A DNA stretch of 64,000 nucleotides from Prevotella sp. oral taxon 376 (GTDB taxonomy: Bacteria; Bacteroidota; Bacteroidia; Bacteroidales; Bacteroidaceae). A program made the position numbers and the translations under genes. The notes beneath the pieces are model-generated. The model did not search any database and was not told where the DNA came from. It saw only the letters and a list, made by a program, of their open reading frames with translations. The DNA lies in the NCBI RefSeq assembly GCF_003043945.1, contig NZ_PYXG01000001.1, forward strand, positions 744,001-808,000, in the 5' to 3' direction. Of the stretch, positions 1 through 9,967 are shown in pieces (position 1 is the first letter of the stretch; every line of letters begins with the position of its first letter).

Positions 1-132
1 AACAATTCCGGTAACGACATCTTCTTGAGATTGCCTCACTGCTTTTGAATCATTCACAACAGCTATATCAGCCGGGTAGGCATAAGTTGTCATAAATGTA
101 AAAGCCAACATTAGACTAAATAGAATTCTCAT
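1..132 (-). CDS. Secreted protein, N-terminal part only
   Basis: The frame is open from an ATG at 132 to the window edge, giving 44 residues. It begins MRILFSLMLAFTFMTTYAYP, a clear signal peptide with a short charged start, a hydrophobic core and a likely cleavage after TYA. The rest (ADIAVVNDSKAVRQSQEDVV) matches nothing I recognise. A TATCTTTG box lies 21 bases upstream, which supports the start. The bulk of the gene is outside the window, so function cannot be assigned. Confidence 0.7.
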   Translation of the reverse strand, partial: MRILFSLMLAFTFMTTYAYPADIAVVNDSKAVRQSQEDVVTGIV

Positions 133-153
133 AAATGCGAATAATTAATAGTG

Positions 154-161
154 CAAAGATA
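154..161 (-). promoter_or_regulatory. -7 promoter box for the leftward secreted protein
   Basis: TATCTTTG on the minus strand matches the Bacteroidota sigma-ABfr -7 consensus TAnnTTTG. It lies 21 bases before the ATG at 132. No clear -33 element was seen. Confidence 0.6.
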
Positions 162-284
162 TTAAAATTCTATTAAAAAATACTATTAGAATTACAAATT
201 AGCATATACTTTGATCTTATAATCGCTAATCTTGATTTGAGTCAATCATACAGAGGGAGTCTACTTTAGTCTTGCTTTAAAATA

Positions 285-316
285 TTTGCATGTTATAGAG
301 AAAAGATGTATCTTTG
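285..316 (+). promoter_or_regulatory. Promoter of the ruvB-coaD-ybeY cluster
   Basis: A TTTG (-33) at 285-288 and TATCTTTG (-7) at 309-316 are separated by 20 bases, which fits the Bacteroidota consensus. Transcription would start about 15 bases before the ruvB ATG. Confidence 0.75.
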
Positions 317-338
317 CAAAGGATTAAAAAATATTTGA

Positions 339-1370
339 ATGTCCGACGAATTTGACATAAGAGACGAACAGCTTTCCAAGGCCGAGAAGGAATTTGAAAA
401 CGCCCTGCGCCCATTGAAATTCAGCGATTTCAGCGGCCAGAAAAAGGTGGTGGAGAATCTGGAAGTCTTTGTGGAAGCTGCCAAATACCGTGGCGAACCG
501 CTCGACCACACCCTCTTGCACGGCCCTCCGGGGCTGGGGAAAACCACGCTGAGCAATATCATTGCCAATGAACTGGGCGTGGGCATCAAGATTACAAGTG
601 GTCCGGTACTGGATAAACCAGGCGACCTTGCTGGCATCCTCACCTCGCTGGAACCCGATGATGTGCTTTTCATCGATGAGATTCACCGCCTCTCACCCGT
701 CGTCGAGGAATACCTTTATTCGGCGATGGAAGACTATCGCATCGACATCATGATAGACAAGGGGCCTTCAGCTCGTTCCATACAGATAGACCTGAATCCG
801 TTCACCCTTGTCGGAGCTACCACCCGAGGCGGATTGCTGACAGCCCCCTTACGGGCACGCTTCGGCATCAACCTTCATCTGGAATACTATGAACCTAACA
901 CCCTGCAGCGCATCATCAGGCGAAGTGCAGGCATCCTGCAAGTACCTATCGACGATGATGCCGCCGTGGAGATCTCCCGCCGGTCGCGCGGAACGCCTCG
1001 TATCGCGAACGCCTTGCTTCGCCGGGTTCGCGATTTTGCGCAGGTGAAGGGCAACGGGCGCATCACCAACGATATTGCCAAGGTTGCCCTTAAAGCTTTG
1101 AATATCGACCAATACGGCCTTGACGAAATCGACAATAAGATTCTGCTCACCATCATTGATAAGTTCCGGGGAGGCCCGGTGGGACTTTCCACCATCGCGA
1201 CCGCCATCGGCGAGGACACCGGAACCGTCGAAGAAGTCTACGAACCGTTCCTCATCATGGAAGGATTTATCAAGCGGACGCCTCGCGGACGCATGGCCAC
1301 AAAGCTCGCCTACGACCATCTTGGACGCAATCCTTACAATGGCAACATTTTGGAACCACAGCTTTTCTAA
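339..1370 (+). CDS. ruvB: Holliday junction branch migration ATPase RuvB
   Basis: RuvB is the hexameric AAA+ motor that, with RuvA, drives branch migration of Holliday junctions in recombinational repair. The 343-residue product has the usual length. It shows Walker A (GPPGLGKTT, about residues 62-70), Walker B (VLFIDEIHR), the sensor-1 region GATTRGG and the C-terminal winged-helix domain ([24 protein letters not shown]). The ATG at 339 sits just after a good promoter. It is the first gene of a cluster with coaD and ybeY. ruvA and ruvC are not in the window, as is common in this phylum. Confidence 0.97.
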   Translation: MSDEFDIRDEQLSKAEKEFENALRPLKFSDFSGQKKVVENLEVFVEAAKYRGEPLDHTLLHGPPGLGKTTLSNIIANELGVGIKITSGPVLDKPGDLAGILTSLEPDDVLFIDEIHRLSPVVEEYLYSAMEDYRIDIMIDKGPSARSIQIDLNPFTLVGATTRGGLLTAPLRARFGINLHLEYYEPNTLQRIIRRSAGILQVPIDDDAAVEISRRSRGTPRIANALLRRVRDFAQVKGNGRITNDIAKVALKALNIDQYGLDEIDNKILLTIIDKFRGGPVGLSTIATAIGEDTGTVEEVYEPFLIMEGFIKRTPRGRMATKLAYDHLGRNPYNGNILEPQLF

Positions 1371-1395
1371 ATCACAAAATCAAAGAAAACAAGAA

Positions 1396-1845
1396 ATGAA
1401 AACAGGTATTTTCGTAGGAAGTTTCAACCCCTTCACCGTGGGACATGACGACATCGCCCGGCGTGCCCTGACTCTCTGCGACCGACTGGTCATAGGCGTG
1501 GCAGCCGACAATGTTCATAAGCCGGACCTCAAGTCTTCCGAAGAACGCATCAAGGCAATACAAAAACTCTATGCCGACGAGCCTCGTATCGAGGTAAAAC
1601 CATTTTCCGGACTTGCCGTTGATTTTGCAAAGGCGGAAAACGCTCATTTCATCATTAAGGGGGCACGCAACTCCCGCGACTTTGAATACGAGCAGGAACA
1701 GGCCTTTGCCAACCGTTGTCTCTCGGGAATCGAGACGATCCTGCTTTTTGCCGACCCTCAGTTTTCCACCGTTTCATCGACCATGATTCGTGAAATGGAG
1801 CACTTCGGCGCAGACATAAGCAAGTTTATTCCCCACAGAAAGTAA
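1396..1845 (+). CDS. coaD: Phosphopantetheine adenylyltransferase
   Basis: CoaD transfers AMP from ATP to 4'-phosphopantetheine, the penultimate step of coenzyme A synthesis. The start is the ATG at 1396 (MKTGIFVGSFNPFTVGH); the frame is open further upstream only because it overlaps ruvB. The nucleotidyltransferase motif TVGH (family T/HxGH) and the C-terminal STVSSTMIRE motif (family ISSTxVR) are present. At 149 residues it is slightly shorter than the usual 155-165. It follows ruvB by 25 bases and precedes ybeY by 4, so the three are probably cotranscribed. Confidence 0.95.
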   Translation: MKTGIFVGSFNPFTVGHDDIARRALTLCDRLVIGVAADNVHKPDLKSSEERIKAIQKLYADEPRIEVKPFSGLAVDFAKAENAHFIIKGARNSRDFEYEQEQAFANRCLSGIETILLFADPQFSTVSSTMIREMEHFGADISKFIPHRK

Positions 1846-1849
1846 CAGA

Positions 1850-2275
1850 ATGATTACCTATAACACCGACGGCGCCAGGATGCCGAAGATAAAGAAGCGT
1901 GAAATCACAAGGTGGATCAAGGGCGTAGCCGCGTCTTATGGCCGCAAGGTGGGAGAGATAGGCTATCTGTTTGTCAGCGACGAGAAAATCCTGGAGTGCA
2001 ATCGCGAGTATCTCGGACACGACTATTATACCGACATCATCACCTTCGACTACGACGAGGGCGACCGGATAAACGGCGACATCGTGATAAGCCTCGACAC
2101 CGTGCGCACCAATTCCGAGAAGTTCGGCAAGCCCTACGACGAAGAACTGCACCGCGTCATCATCCACGGCATCCTCCATCTTTGCGGCATCAACGACAAG
2201 GGACCCGGCGAAAGGGAAATCATGGAGGCTAACGAAGACAGGGCCCTTGCGCTCTTAGACGAAATACAAGACTGA
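1850..2275 (+). CDS. ybeY: rRNA maturation endoribonuclease YbeY
   Basis: YbeY is a metal-dependent endoribonuclease needed for 16S rRNA 3'-end maturation and ribosome quality control. The 141-residue protein carries the metal site as HGILHLCGIND. The first two histidines of the Hx3Hx5H motif are present, but the third position is Asp rather than His. From memory this is usual in Bacteroidota YbeY proteins, so I do not read it as inactivation. The ATG lies 4 bases after the coaD stop. A 150-bp gap follows before the convergent S41 peptidase gene. Confidence 0.93.
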   Translation: MITYNTDGARMPKIKKREITRWIKGVAASYGRKVGEIGYLFVSDEKILECNREYLGHDYYTDIITFDYDEGDRINGDIVISLDTVRTNSEKFGKPYDEELHRVIIHGILHLCGINDKGPGEREIMEANEDRALALLDEIQD

Positions 2276-2426
2276 TTCTTTGCGGTGTCCAAACCGTACA
2301 CTGAAAGCGGCAGACAGCAATAGCACCTACAGCCGGGTACTATTCTATGAGCATCCCTCAGATTTTTATAAGCTGTTGACACTCCATGTTGCAGTCGTTG
2401 AAACCCGCAAGGCTGTCTACTCTACC

Positions 2427-4061
2427 TTATCGGATTAACTGCACGGCCTTCTGGACGATGCGGTTTTCCTCATTCATGATGGAGAAATATTCCGACATAT
2501 CCCACAAGTCGCGGGCTATCAAAGCCTTCAGCTGCAATCGTAGATAAGGCAGCGTGCGCTGCAATTCAGCCTTGTCTTTCGGCTTAATCCCTTGCTTCTC
2601 ACCCTCACGCAGCACCTCGTCGATGAGACTCTGGGGGACCTCGAATCTCGCCTTGAAATCTGAAAAAGCCGGAGTTTGTGCCCGCAGCGAGCGGCGGTGC
2701 TTGTCCACATACTTGAGGTTGGCGTTGAGCACGATGCCCTTGGCCACCAATTGACGGTGAAGGGGGGTAAACTGCGCGGTGTCAAGCGGCACGAAGAAGT
2801 CGGGCATGATGCCGCCTCCGCCATACACGGCACGGTGGCGGCGCAGGGTATAATACCGCAGGCTGTCGGCAAAATGAATGCTGTCGGCACTGTACAACTC
2901 GCCATGCTTATAGCGTTGATCCAGTTCAAGGGCGTAGTCTTTCATGTCGCCCTTCACATAAGGCTTCTGGATGCAGCGGCCGGAAGGCGTGAAATAGTGG
3001 GCTACGGTGAGACGCATCATCGAGCCATCCTTAAACTCAATGGGGCGCTGCACGAGTCCCTTGCCGAACGAGCGGCGGCCTACGACCTGCCCGCGGTCTT
3101 GATCTTGAATGGCTCCCGTTACGATTTCGGCAGCCGAAGCGCTGAATTCATTGATCAACACCATCACCTTGCCCTGGAGCAAATGACCGTTGCCCTGAGC
3201 CCGGGATTCCTGCTTCGGCACGGAGCGTCCCTGCGTATAGACGATCAGGTCGCCCTTGTGGAGAAACTCGTTGGCCACCTGTACGGCAGCCTGGAGATAG
3301 CCGCCTCCATTCTCCTGAAGGTCGAGGATGAGATCTTGCATGCCCTCCCTCTTCAAAGCCTTCACCGCCTCCATGAACTCATCGTAGGTGGTAAGCCCGA
3401 AACTGCCGATGCGGATGTAGCCCACCTGCGGCCGAATCATATAATAGCCGTCAACGGTCTTCACGGGAATCTTGTCTCGCACGACCTGGAAAATAAGCCT
3501 CTCGCCGATGCCGCGGCGCACCACGCCCAGCTTCACCCGTGTCCCCTTGGGGCCGCGGAGCCGCCTCATGATTTCCTCCTTGCTCATCTTGACGCCTGCA
3601 ATCAGCGTGTCGTCGACCGTGATGATACGATCGCCGGCCATGATGCCGACCTTCTCGGAAGGGCCTTTCAAGACGGGTTGAATGACGAGCAGCGTATCCT
3701 CCACGAGATTGAACTGAACGCCGATGCCGTCGAAGGAGCCGTTCAGGGACTCCGTCATTTCCTTGGTCTCCTTCTCGGTGGAATAAGAGGAGTGGGGATC
3801 GAGCTTCTCGAGCATTCCCCGGATGGCATCCTCCACGAGCTTGTTCTCGTCGACGGAGTCAACATAGAGGTTGTTCACGGCCATCTCCGCTATCTGCAAC
3901 TTGTGGATTGGACTGTTGGAATTGAAGTCCAGGCGCATCTGGGCATTCAAAGGCAAAAGGGTGAAGAGGCTAAAAGGCAGAAAGAATATGGCCCTTTTCA
4001 GCCCCCGGCTATTTGTTTCTCTCATTCTCGATCGTATTATTACACCATAAATCCTTGTCAT
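2427..4061 (-). CDS. S41-family C-terminal processing peptidase
   Basis: CtpA/Tsp-type periplasmic serine protease that cleaves C-terminal tails of exported proteins. After a hydrophobic signal segment (about residues 22-41) come an N-terminal helical part, a PDZ domain (GIGVQFN to VKLGVVRRG, about 112-184) and the S41 core. The catalytic Ser/Lys dyad is visible: Ser309 in NEFSASAAE and Lys334 in SFGKG, 25 residues apart as in Tsp, with Asp320 between. The ATG at 4061 overlaps the parE stop (ATGA), suggesting coupling. An internal ATG at 4025 gives a more ordinary signal peptide and may be the real start. Confidence 0.9.
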   Translation of the reverse strand: MTRIYGVIIRSRMRETNSRGLKRAIFFLPFSLFTLLPLNAQMRLDFNSNSPIHKLQIAEMAVNNLYVDSVDENKLVEDAIRGMLEKLDPHSSYSTEKETKEMTESLNGSFDGIGVQFNLVEDTLLVIQPVLKGPSEKVGIMAGDRIITVDDTLIAGVKMSKEEIMRRLRGPKGTRVKLGVVRRGIGERLIFQVVRDKIPVKTVDGYYMIRPQVGYIRIGSFGLTTYDEFMEAVKALKREGMQDLILDLQENGGGYLQAAVQVANEFLHKGDLIVYTQGRSVPKQESRAQGNGHLLQGKVMVLINEFSASAAEIVTGAIQDQDRGQVVGRRSFGKGLVQRPIEFKDGSMMRLTVAHYFTPSGRCIQKPYVKGDMKDYALELDQRYKHGELYSADSIHFADSLRYYTLRRHRAVYGGGGIMPDFFVPLDTAQFTPLHRQLVAKGIVLNANLKYVDKHRRSLRAQTPAFSDFKARFEVPQSLIDEVLREGEKQGIKPKDKAELQRTLPYLRLQLKALIARDLWDMSEYFSIMNEENRIVQKAVQLIR

Positions 4062-6052
4062 TCCAGAGGTCTGCTGTCTTCCTCCGGGATGTCTTCCTCG
4101 ATGACGAGGTTATCAATGATAAAGTTCTGCCGCTCCATTGTATTCTTGCCCATGTAGTATTCCAACAGCTTTGCTACCTGATCGTTCTTGTGCAGCGTTA
4201 CCTGCTCGAGACGCATGTCGGGGCTGATGAAATGGGCAAATTCCTCCGGACTAATCTCCCCCAGTCCCTTGAATCGGGTGATTTCAGGTTCGGGAGCAAG
4301 GTCGCGGATGGCATCCTGCCGCTCCTCCTCACTGTAGCAATAGCGGGTGATGAAGTCGGTCTTCCTCTCATGTTTGCCTAAACGGCCGTCGGCCTCTGCT
4401 ATCACGCGCTTGTCCTTGATCTTCGTGCGACGGTTGCGGACACGGAAAAGCGGTGTCTGGAGCACATAGACATGTCCTTTTTTAATGAGCTCCGGGAAGA
4501 ACTGGAGGAAGAAGGTGATGGTGAGCAGACGGATGTGCATGCCGTCGACATCGGCATCGGTGGCCACGATCACCTTATTATAACGCAGGTTGTCGAGTCC
4601 ATCCTCTATGTCGAGAGCCGCCTGAAGGAGATTGAACTCCTCGTTCTCGTAGACCACCTTCTTGGTCAGACCGAAACTGTTGAGGGGCTTTCCGCGAAGT
4701 GAGAACACGGCCTGCGTGTTCACATCGCGGCTCTTGGTAATGCTTCCGCTCGCCGAGTCTCCCTCGGTGATGAAGATGGAAGATTCCTCCTTGCGATCGT
4801 TCTTCGAATCGCAGTAGTGAATACGGCAGTCGCGTAGTTTGCGATTGTGCAGATTGGCCTTCTTGGCCCGCTCACGGGCAAGCTTCGTAACGCCCGCCAT
4901 CGCCTTGCGCTCGTGCTCACTCTCCTTGATTTTGTTCTCTATGATCTCGGCTATGTCGCTGTTGATATGCAGATAATTGTCCACCTCCTTCTTGATGAAG
5001 TCGCCCACATACTTGTTGATGGAGTCGCCGCCCGGGGCCATTTGGGTGGAGCCCAGCTTGATCTTGGTCTGGCTTTCGAAGACGGGTTCCTCCACATTCA
5101 CGGCTATAGCTGCTACGATTCCGTTCCGGATGTCGGTGTATTCGTAGTTTTTATTAAAGAATTCCTTGATGGTTCGAGCAATATGTTCCTTGAAAGCGCT
5201 CTGATGGGTGCCGCCCTGTGTGGTGTGCTGGCCGTTCACGAAGGAGTGGTATTCCTCTCCATACTGGTTGGTATGAGTAAAGGCAATCTCGATGTCCTCG
5301 CCCTTCATGTGGATAATCGGATAGAGGCCGTCCACCGTCATATTGTCGGTGAGCAGGTCTTCCAGTCCGTTACGGCTGCGGATGCGACGGCCGTTATACA
5401 TGATGGTGAGACCTGAATTCAAGTAGGTATAGTTGCGGAGCATGGTTTCCACGATATCATCGTGGAACTCATAGTTCTTGAACAGCGTACCGTCTGGTTC
5501 GAAAAAGATGTATGTACCGTTCTCATCGGTCGACTTGGTGGTGGTGTCTCCTTTCTCGATACCTCGCTCGAAAACGAGCCCGCGAACCTTTCCCTCTCGA
5601 AAAGACTTCACCTCGAAACGGGAGCTCAGGGCATTCACGGCCTTCACGCCGACGCCATTCAGCCCGACACTCTTCTTGAAAGCCTTGGAGTCGTACTTAC
5701 CTCCAGTATTCAATACGCTCACGGCCTCGACAAGCTTACCCTGCGGAATGCCGCGCCCATAATCGCGGACACTGACACGGAGGTTGTCGATGATGTCGAC
5801 CTCGATGCGGTCGCCGGAATTCATCTTGAACTCGTCAATGGAATTGTCTATGACCTCCTTGAGGAGCACATAGATGCCGTCTTCGGGCAGATTGCCGTCG
5901 CCGAGACGGCCGATGTACATACCCGGCCGGGTGCGTACATGCTCCATATCCGAGAGATGACGGATGTTGTCGTCGGTATAAGAAACCGCTCCATCCTGCG
6001 TCTGTCCCCCGACGGGATTCTTTACTTCTTGACTATTTAAAACTTCAGGCAT
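4058..6052 (-). CDS. parE: DNA topoisomerase IV subunit B (ParE)
   Basis: ATPase subunit of a type IIA topoisomerase that decatenates daughter chromosomes. The GHKL ATPase domain has [16 protein letters not shown] and [14 protein letters not shown]. The TOPRIM domain has EGDSASG and the metal-binding DADVDGMH. The C-terminal RFKGLGE motif is present. The 664-residue length and the insert-free TOPRIM fit ParE better than a proteobacterial GyrB, but GyrB cannot be fully excluded without its partner; parC is not in the window. It sits between the GNAT gene (52-base gap) and the S41 peptidase (4-base overlap) in one leftward operon. Confidence 0.88.
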   Translation of the reverse strand: MPEVLNSQEVKNPVGGQTQDGAVSYTDDNIRHLSDMEHVRTRPGMYIGRLGDGNLPEDGIYVLLKEVIDNSIDEFKMNSGDRIEVDIIDNLRVSVRDYGRGIPQGKLVEAVSVLNTGGKYDSKAFKKSVGLNGVGVKAVNALSSRFEVKSFREGKVRGLVFERGIEKGDTTTKSTDENGTYIFFEPDGTLFKNYEFHDDIVETMLRNYTYLNSGLTIMYNGRRIRSRNGLEDLLTDNMTVDGLYPIIHMKGEDIEIAFTHTNQYGEEYHSFVNGQHTTQGGTHQSAFKEHIARTIKEFFNKNYEYTDIRNGIVAAIAVNVEEPVFESQTKIKLGSTQMAPGGDSINKYVGDFIKKEVDNYLHINSDIAEIIENKIKESEHERKAMAGVTKLARERAKKANLHNRKLRDCRIHYCDSKNDRKEESSIFITEGDSASGSITKSRDVNTQAVFSLRGKPLNSFGLTKKVVYENEEFNLLQAALDIEDGLDNLRYNKVIVATDADVDGMHIRLLTITFFLQFFPELIKKGHVYVLQTPLFRVRNRRTKIKDKRVIAEADGRLGKHERKTDFITRYCYSEEERQDAIRDLAPEPEITRFKGLGEISPEEFAHFISPDMRLEQVTLHKNDQVAKLLEYYMGKNTMERQNFIIDNLVIEEDIPEEDSRPLE

Positions 6053-6104
6053 ATCTCATATTCTGTTTTCTTCCGGGTTAAACACATCTCGTGAGCATCA
6101 AAGA

Positions 6105-7253
6105 CTATAGCGACTTTTTGTAGCACTTTCTGCGCTTATGGAGCTGAGTTTCCAAAGCACCCCACATATTCTTCACATTCTCGTTGGTCTCCATCTCGAC
6201 CTGCGTCTCTCCCCATTCGATGCCATAATGAATGTAACGGGGAATCAGATCGCTGAAGAGAAGCGCATTGGCTCCCTTGGCCCGGTAATCCGGGTCGACC
6301 CCTATCAAAAGACAGTCTACGATATTGGTCTTATGGAACTTGATGGCCCTGACGAGATGCCACCAGCCGAACGGAAGCAGGCGCCCCTTGCGACACTTCT
6401 GCAAGGCGTGAGAGAGCGAGGGAACCGTAATCCCGACTCCTACAAGCTTGTTGTCGGCGCTCGCATCCTCGACAAGCGTGATAAAGTCAAGGTCGGCAAA
6501 GGCCAGATACATGTCGACATACTGGTCTATCTGCCTGTCCGTAAGCTCGGAATACCCATAAAGGTCTTTATAAGTCAGATTGATGAGGCTGAAAATCTTC
6601 TTCCCATAACCATCCTTGCCATACACCTCACTCTTCTTGAGCTTCTTGATACGCAGATTGTAACGGTTCTGAATCATCTCGGCTATCTTGGCATACTTCT
6701 CCGGAACGCTTTTCGGCACAATAAGCTTGTATTCCACATATGTATTGTCGACCGTGAATCCATCGAGAGCCTCTATGTGCTCGGGATAATACGGGTAGTT
6801 ATAGATAGTAGCCATCGTTCCCAATTGGTCGAAACCTTCTGTAAGCATGCCCTCCGGATCCATATCCGTAAAACCTAAAGGACCCACCATATCCATCATT
6901 CCTTTTGAACGGCCATAGGCTTCCACCGCACTCAAAAGGGCTTTTGACACCTCTCGGTCGTCGATGAAGTCTATCCAGCCGAAACGCACATCTTTGCGGT
7001 TCCAATGCTCATTGGCCTTATGGTTGATGATGGCGGCCACGCGCCCTACCAGCCTGCCATCCCTGTAAGCCAGATAATACTCGGCCTCGCAGAAATCAAA
7101 AGCCGCGTTGTAATCCTTGCTCAGGGTGTTGAAATCGTCACTGAACAAAGCTGGCGTATCATATTGGTCGCCCTTATACAACTCGTAATGGAAATCAATG
7201 AAAGTGGTCAGGTCTTTCTTTGTCTCTATCTTCTTAATCTCGATTGATGACAT
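6105..7253 (-). CDS. GNAT-family acetyltransferase-like protein
   Basis: A 382-residue protein of a family common in Bacteroidota, usually annotated only as GNAT N-acetyltransferase; substrate unknown. The N-terminal half shows acetyltransferase-like features (AEYYLAYRDGRLVGRVAAIIN, then GPLGFTDMDPEGML). The C-terminal part has a second GNAT-like stretch (VGVDPDYRAKGANALLF). The start is the ATG at 7253 (MSSIEIKK). The frame is open to a GTG at 7331, but the promoter box at 7333-7340 puts transcription start downstream of that. First gene of the GNAT-parE-S41 operon. Confidence 0.8.
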   Translation of the reverse strand: MSSIEIKKIETKKDLTTFIDFHYELYKGDQYDTPALFSDDFNTLSKDYNAAFDFCEAEYYLAYRDGRLVGRVAAIINHKANEHWNRKDVRFGWIDFIDDREVSKALLSAVEAYGRSKGMMDMVGPLGFTDMDPEGMLTEGFDQLGTMATIYNYPYYPEHIEALDGFTVDNTYVEYKLIVPKSVPEKYAKIAEMIQNRYNLRIKKLKKSEVYGKDGYGKKIFSLINLTYKDLYGYSELTDRQIDQYVDMYLAFADLDFITLVEDASADNKLVGVGITVPSLSHALQKCRKGRLLPFGWWHLVRAIKFHKTNIVDCLLIGVDPDYRAKGANALLFSDLIPRYIHYGIEWGETQVEMETNENVKNMWGALETQLHKRRKCYKKSL

Positions 7254-7332
7254 TGTCTTCTCTTTTAGTGAAGGGGCATTTCCCCCAAGTAGCTTGGTGG
7301 CTAAAGTCTTCTCGTTACCTCCATAAAACACG

Positions 7333-7364
7333 CAAAAATACGAAGAAAAACGGAGACTTCCAAA
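7333..7364 (-). promoter_or_regulatory. Promoter of the GNAT-parE-S41 peptidase operon
   Basis: On the minus strand, TTTG (7364-7361) and TATTTTTG (7340-7333) are 20 bases apart, matching the -33/-7 consensus. It predicts a 5' leader of about 70 bases. Confidence 0.65.
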
Positions 7365-7365
7365 T

Positions 7366-8550
7366 TTAGTGTGCTTTTTTGCATATAATTAAGGTGTGGC
7401 CGCCATCTTGCAGCGTTGTTCCAAAAAGAAAGATGTCTCCGCCATCACCCATCCTAAGCCGCCGGCGCAGCGCGGCCGCAGTCATAGGAAAGTTTCTGAC
7501 GGTTATATTGGCTTTGGAAACAGATTTCAGGTGCTGACGGACGGATTTCTTATTGAGCGATGAAATCGACTGAATTTGAAATACACGACCGATGGAATCG
7601 TCGATTTTCTCTTCTGACACGAAGAGATGGGAGTCGCGGGCCAACATCTTCAATCCCTTGGCTTCGGAGAGGGCTCCGAAACAGCCTGCTTTCTGGATGG
7701 ACGCGTTGGGCTCACAGAGATACATTCCCACTCTTAAATCTCCCTCCAAATAAGCAACAGGCACAGATTCTGCCCCACAGCGGAATCTCGCGCCATCGTT
7801 CACGCAGGTGAGTGTCAGAAGCCCGGCTTGCTCACGGGAAAGCACGAGCAGGAGTTCCTTGCACTCATTAGAGACCGACAGAATATGAATTTCCCTTACA
7901 TATTGAAGTTCCTTTACCGCTTCATGCCAATCAAACATCGGCGAGAGCTTGACCATCACATACCGGGCTTTCTCCACCAACATTTTTTTCAGGCCCGAGA
8001 CATCGGGCCGGCAGTCTTTGACGGCATAGGTTTTGCCCCCGTGCTCATCCCTGCGGGCAGGGTCTATATAAATAAGGTCTACGGGCCGCATCTGCTCCAA
8101 ATAGTCTACTCCGTCCTGACAGTATACTCCAAACCCGTCCGCCCGAAGAACCGTAAAGTTGTGTCTGGCTATTTCGCACAGGTCAGGCTGTCGCTCCACA
8201 TAATCAACAGTCTTGAATTGTCGACCTATATAATAGCAATCGACGCCAAAGCCGCCCGTGAGGTCTGTCATGCTACCCAGTTCGGGGACCAGCCGACGGG
8301 CCAGCCGCGCCTTATAGACCGCCGTGGTCTCGGAACTGCACTGCTCCATCGAGAGATGGGGAGGATAGTAGATGGCGGGGTTCCGTGCCAAGGAAGGGAG
8401 CTTTCGGCAGGCTTGCTGCCAGCCCCTGATCTGGTCGAGGGCCACTCGGAAATCCACTTCGGGGAACTTGTCTCCAAGGAAAGCCAGGCGGCGCACATCT
8501 TCCATGCGGTGCTGCCTGATGAATTCGAGCGTAGCCTCGTCAAGCCGCAT
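7366..8550 (-). CDS. Class I SAM-dependent methyltransferase, THUMP-like type
   Basis: A 394-residue protein with a Rossmann methyltransferase fold: SAM-binding motif I is MTDLTGGFGVD, and a catalytic-type motif YIDPARRD resembles the NPPY position of N-methyltransferases. The C-terminal third is typical of the uncharacterised THUMP-like methyltransferases of Bacteroidota, thought to act on RNA. The ATG at 8550 overlaps the stop of the upstream diesterase gene by one base (TGATG), so the two are probably translationally coupled. Target and modification are unknown. Confidence 0.78.
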   Translation of the reverse strand: MRLDEATLEFIRQHRMEDVRRLAFLGDKFPEVDFRVALDQIRGWQQACRKLPSLARNPAIYYPPHLSMEQCSSETTAVYKARLARRLVPELGSMTDLTGGFGVDCYYIGRQFKTVDYVERQPDLCEIARHNFTVLRADGFGVYCQDGVDYLEQMRPVDLIYIDPARRDEHGGKTYAVKDCRPDVSGLKKMLVEKARYVMVKLSPMFDWHEAVKELQYVREIHILSVSNECKELLLVLSREQAGLLTLTCVNDGARFRCGAESVPVAYLEGDLRVGMYLCEPNASIQKAGCFGALSEAKGLKMLARDSHLFVSEEKIDDSIGRVFQIQSISSLNKKSVRQHLKSVSKANITVRNFPMTAAALRRRLRMGDGGDIFLFGTTLQDGGHTLIICKKAH

Positions 8551-9350
8551 CAGTCGGCAGACACTGGAGTTGCGCCGGCCGCCTTCAGCGTGAGCATACA
8601 GGCAACTGGCTCGTCAGTGGTGATATAGTCAACACCCAGCTTACACATTTCCTCCATGGCAGAGGTCTTATTGACAGTCCAGACATTCACGGTCATGCCC
8701 AGCCATTTGGCTTCCGCAAGCCAATGCCGCGTAGCCGGGCGGCGAAAGACATTCTTCTCAAAGTCTACGCCTGTACACCCCTCCGAAAAAAGACGGCACG
8801 GCGTATATTCCCAACCCAGATAAGCCACCTTTGCCCGAGGGTCGGACTGGACGACGGCAGTACATGCGTCCAGATCAAAGGAGATATATTCTACCTTGTC
8901 TTCTACGCCATACCGCCTTACTTCCGCTACCGCTTGGCGGGCAGCCTCACGGTTGCGCTCGGGGGTGGAATGGCGCTTGATCTCAATGATGAGCTTCGTG
9001 CTCCCCTGATGCTGCCGCAGAATCTGCAGGAAGTCTTTCAGCTCGGGCATCTTCTCACCATTCTTCAGGGTGAGATGCTTGCACTGTTCATAGGTGGCTT
9101 TCTCAATTTCCACCCCGTCGAAAACGGCATCATGATTCACCATGATATGCCCATCGGCCGTCAGCCACACATCGGTTTCAGAACCGTAAACATTCAAGTC
9201 GAGGGCATACTGCAGGGAGGCGCGCGAATTCTGGGTGGCACCCTCATGTTTCCAATAGCCGCGATGGGCAATCACCTGCTGTGCACAAAGCGTATGAACG
9301 GCTATCAAAGGCAAGAGAAAAGTGAGGAATGTTCGTTTCATGATCTTCAT
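8550..9350 (-). CDS. Secreted glycerophosphodiester phosphodiesterase
   Basis: Hydrolyses deacylated phospholipids to sn-glycerol 3-phosphate and an alcohol in the periplasm. A signal peptide (MKRTFLTFLLPLIAVHTLCA) precedes the TIM-barrel GDPD domain. The signature residues are visible: AHRGYW, GSETDVWLTADGHIMVNHD (metal-binding Glu and Asp, catalytic His) and IIEIKRH. I prefer the ATG at 9350 (AAGGA just upstream) or the one at 9341. The longer frame to 9449 would start upstream of the promoter box at 9364-9371. Confidence 0.88.
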   Translation of the reverse strand: MKIMKRTFLTFLLPLIAVHTLCAQQVIAHRGYWKHEGATQNSRASLQYALDLNVYGSETDVWLTADGHIMVNHDAVFDGVEIEKATYEQCKHLTLKNGEKMPELKDFLQILRQHQGSTKLIIEIKRHSTPERNREAARQAVAEVRRYGVEDKVEYISFDLDACTAVVQSDPRAKVAYLGWEYTPCRLFSEGCTGVDFEKNVFRRPATRHWLAEAKWLGMTVNVWTVNKTSAMEEMCKLGVDYITTDEPVACMLTLKAAGATPVSAD

Positions 9351-9363
9351 TATTAATTCCTTG

Positions 9364-9371
9364 CAAAGATA
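9364..9371 (-). promoter_or_regulatory. -7 promoter box of the GDPD-methyltransferase pair
   Basis: TATCTTTG on the minus strand, 13 bases before the ATG at 9350. The short distance implies a very short leader. Confidence 0.65.
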
Positions 9372-9887
9372 AGAAAAAAGATTGATTACGGCATGATTTT
9401 CCGAATAAAATGAAAGGGACGCACACGATTCACAACATTTACAGTTCAATGCATCAGCTCTCGAAGAACGAAGAAATGTTATATTTTTTCACCATTTGCG
9501 ATTTATACGGTTTTCTGGCATCGCCGCATAATATGCAAAAAACAGACCTCCAATCTGCAAAAGGCGGTCTTTCGTCTCAGTCCTAACGGTCTTTTAGCGT
9601 GTAAAAGACGGCTAAAAGGAAGATAAAAAGCCGCCTCCCGCTTTACGAAACAGCATATTCCCCCCTAAAATCAGCAAGAGAAATTCCTAACAAATGTTAA
9701 AAGATGGCTTTAAACGGTTCACAAGCGCATAAATCCAGCGAGCCCTATAATTTTCCATCCAGACACCGCAACGCCGCCCGAAAGGAAATGAATATTTATG
9801 CATTTAACCATGTATGATTCGTAAGAAAAATATCAATTACTCATCTAAAGGAAAAGGCCATACTGACCTATCGTCATCAACACGAAA
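9372..9887. other. Intergenic region with competing short hairpins
   Basis: About 500 bases with no convincing gene on either strand. At 9589-9618 the arm GTCTTTTAGC can pair with TAAAAGAC (9602-9609) or with GCTAAAAG just beyond, so two hairpins compete. A stretch near 9688-9701 (TAACAAATGTTAAA) is identical over 14 bases to part of the 41-bp repeat unit at 54017-54030. This is probably the decayed 3' region of the leftward sdh operon. Confidence 0.4.
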
Positions 9888-9933
9888 GATCCCGCCAACC
9901 GCTCTCTCTGTGAAAGAGGGCGGTCGCGGGATC
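9888..9933 (-). terminator. Long stem-loop downstream of sdhB
   Basis: GATCCCGC at 9888-9895 pairs with GCGGGATC at 9926-9933. The inner arms (ACCGC..CTCT with AGAG..GCGGT) extend the stem to about 17 base pairs with small bulges. It lies about 30 bases beyond the sdhB stop and is the likely 3' end of the sdh operon. There is no U-tract, so protection from decay is possible instead of termination. Confidence 0.55.
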
Positions 9934-9945
9934 AAGATATCACGC

Positions 9946-9967
9946 TGATGCCGAAAAACAGGCATCA
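9946..9967 (-). other. Hairpin overlapping the sdhB stop codon
   Basis: TGATGCC (9946-9952) and GGCATCA (9961-9967) form a 7-bp stem with an 8-base loop. The distal arm includes the sdhB TGA. It may act with the larger stem-loop just downstream. Confidence 0.35.

Noticed and set aside
2676-4157. 493-codon plus-strand frame opposite the S41 peptidase and the end of parE
   Set aside because: It has no signal, motif or promoter. The opposite strand encodes a protein with all S41 catalytic residues, so this is an antisense shadow.
7254-7331. Longer N-terminus for the GNAT protein from a GTG at 7331
   Set aside because: The promoter box at 7333-7340 places transcription start downstream of that codon, and the extra residues do not look family-like.
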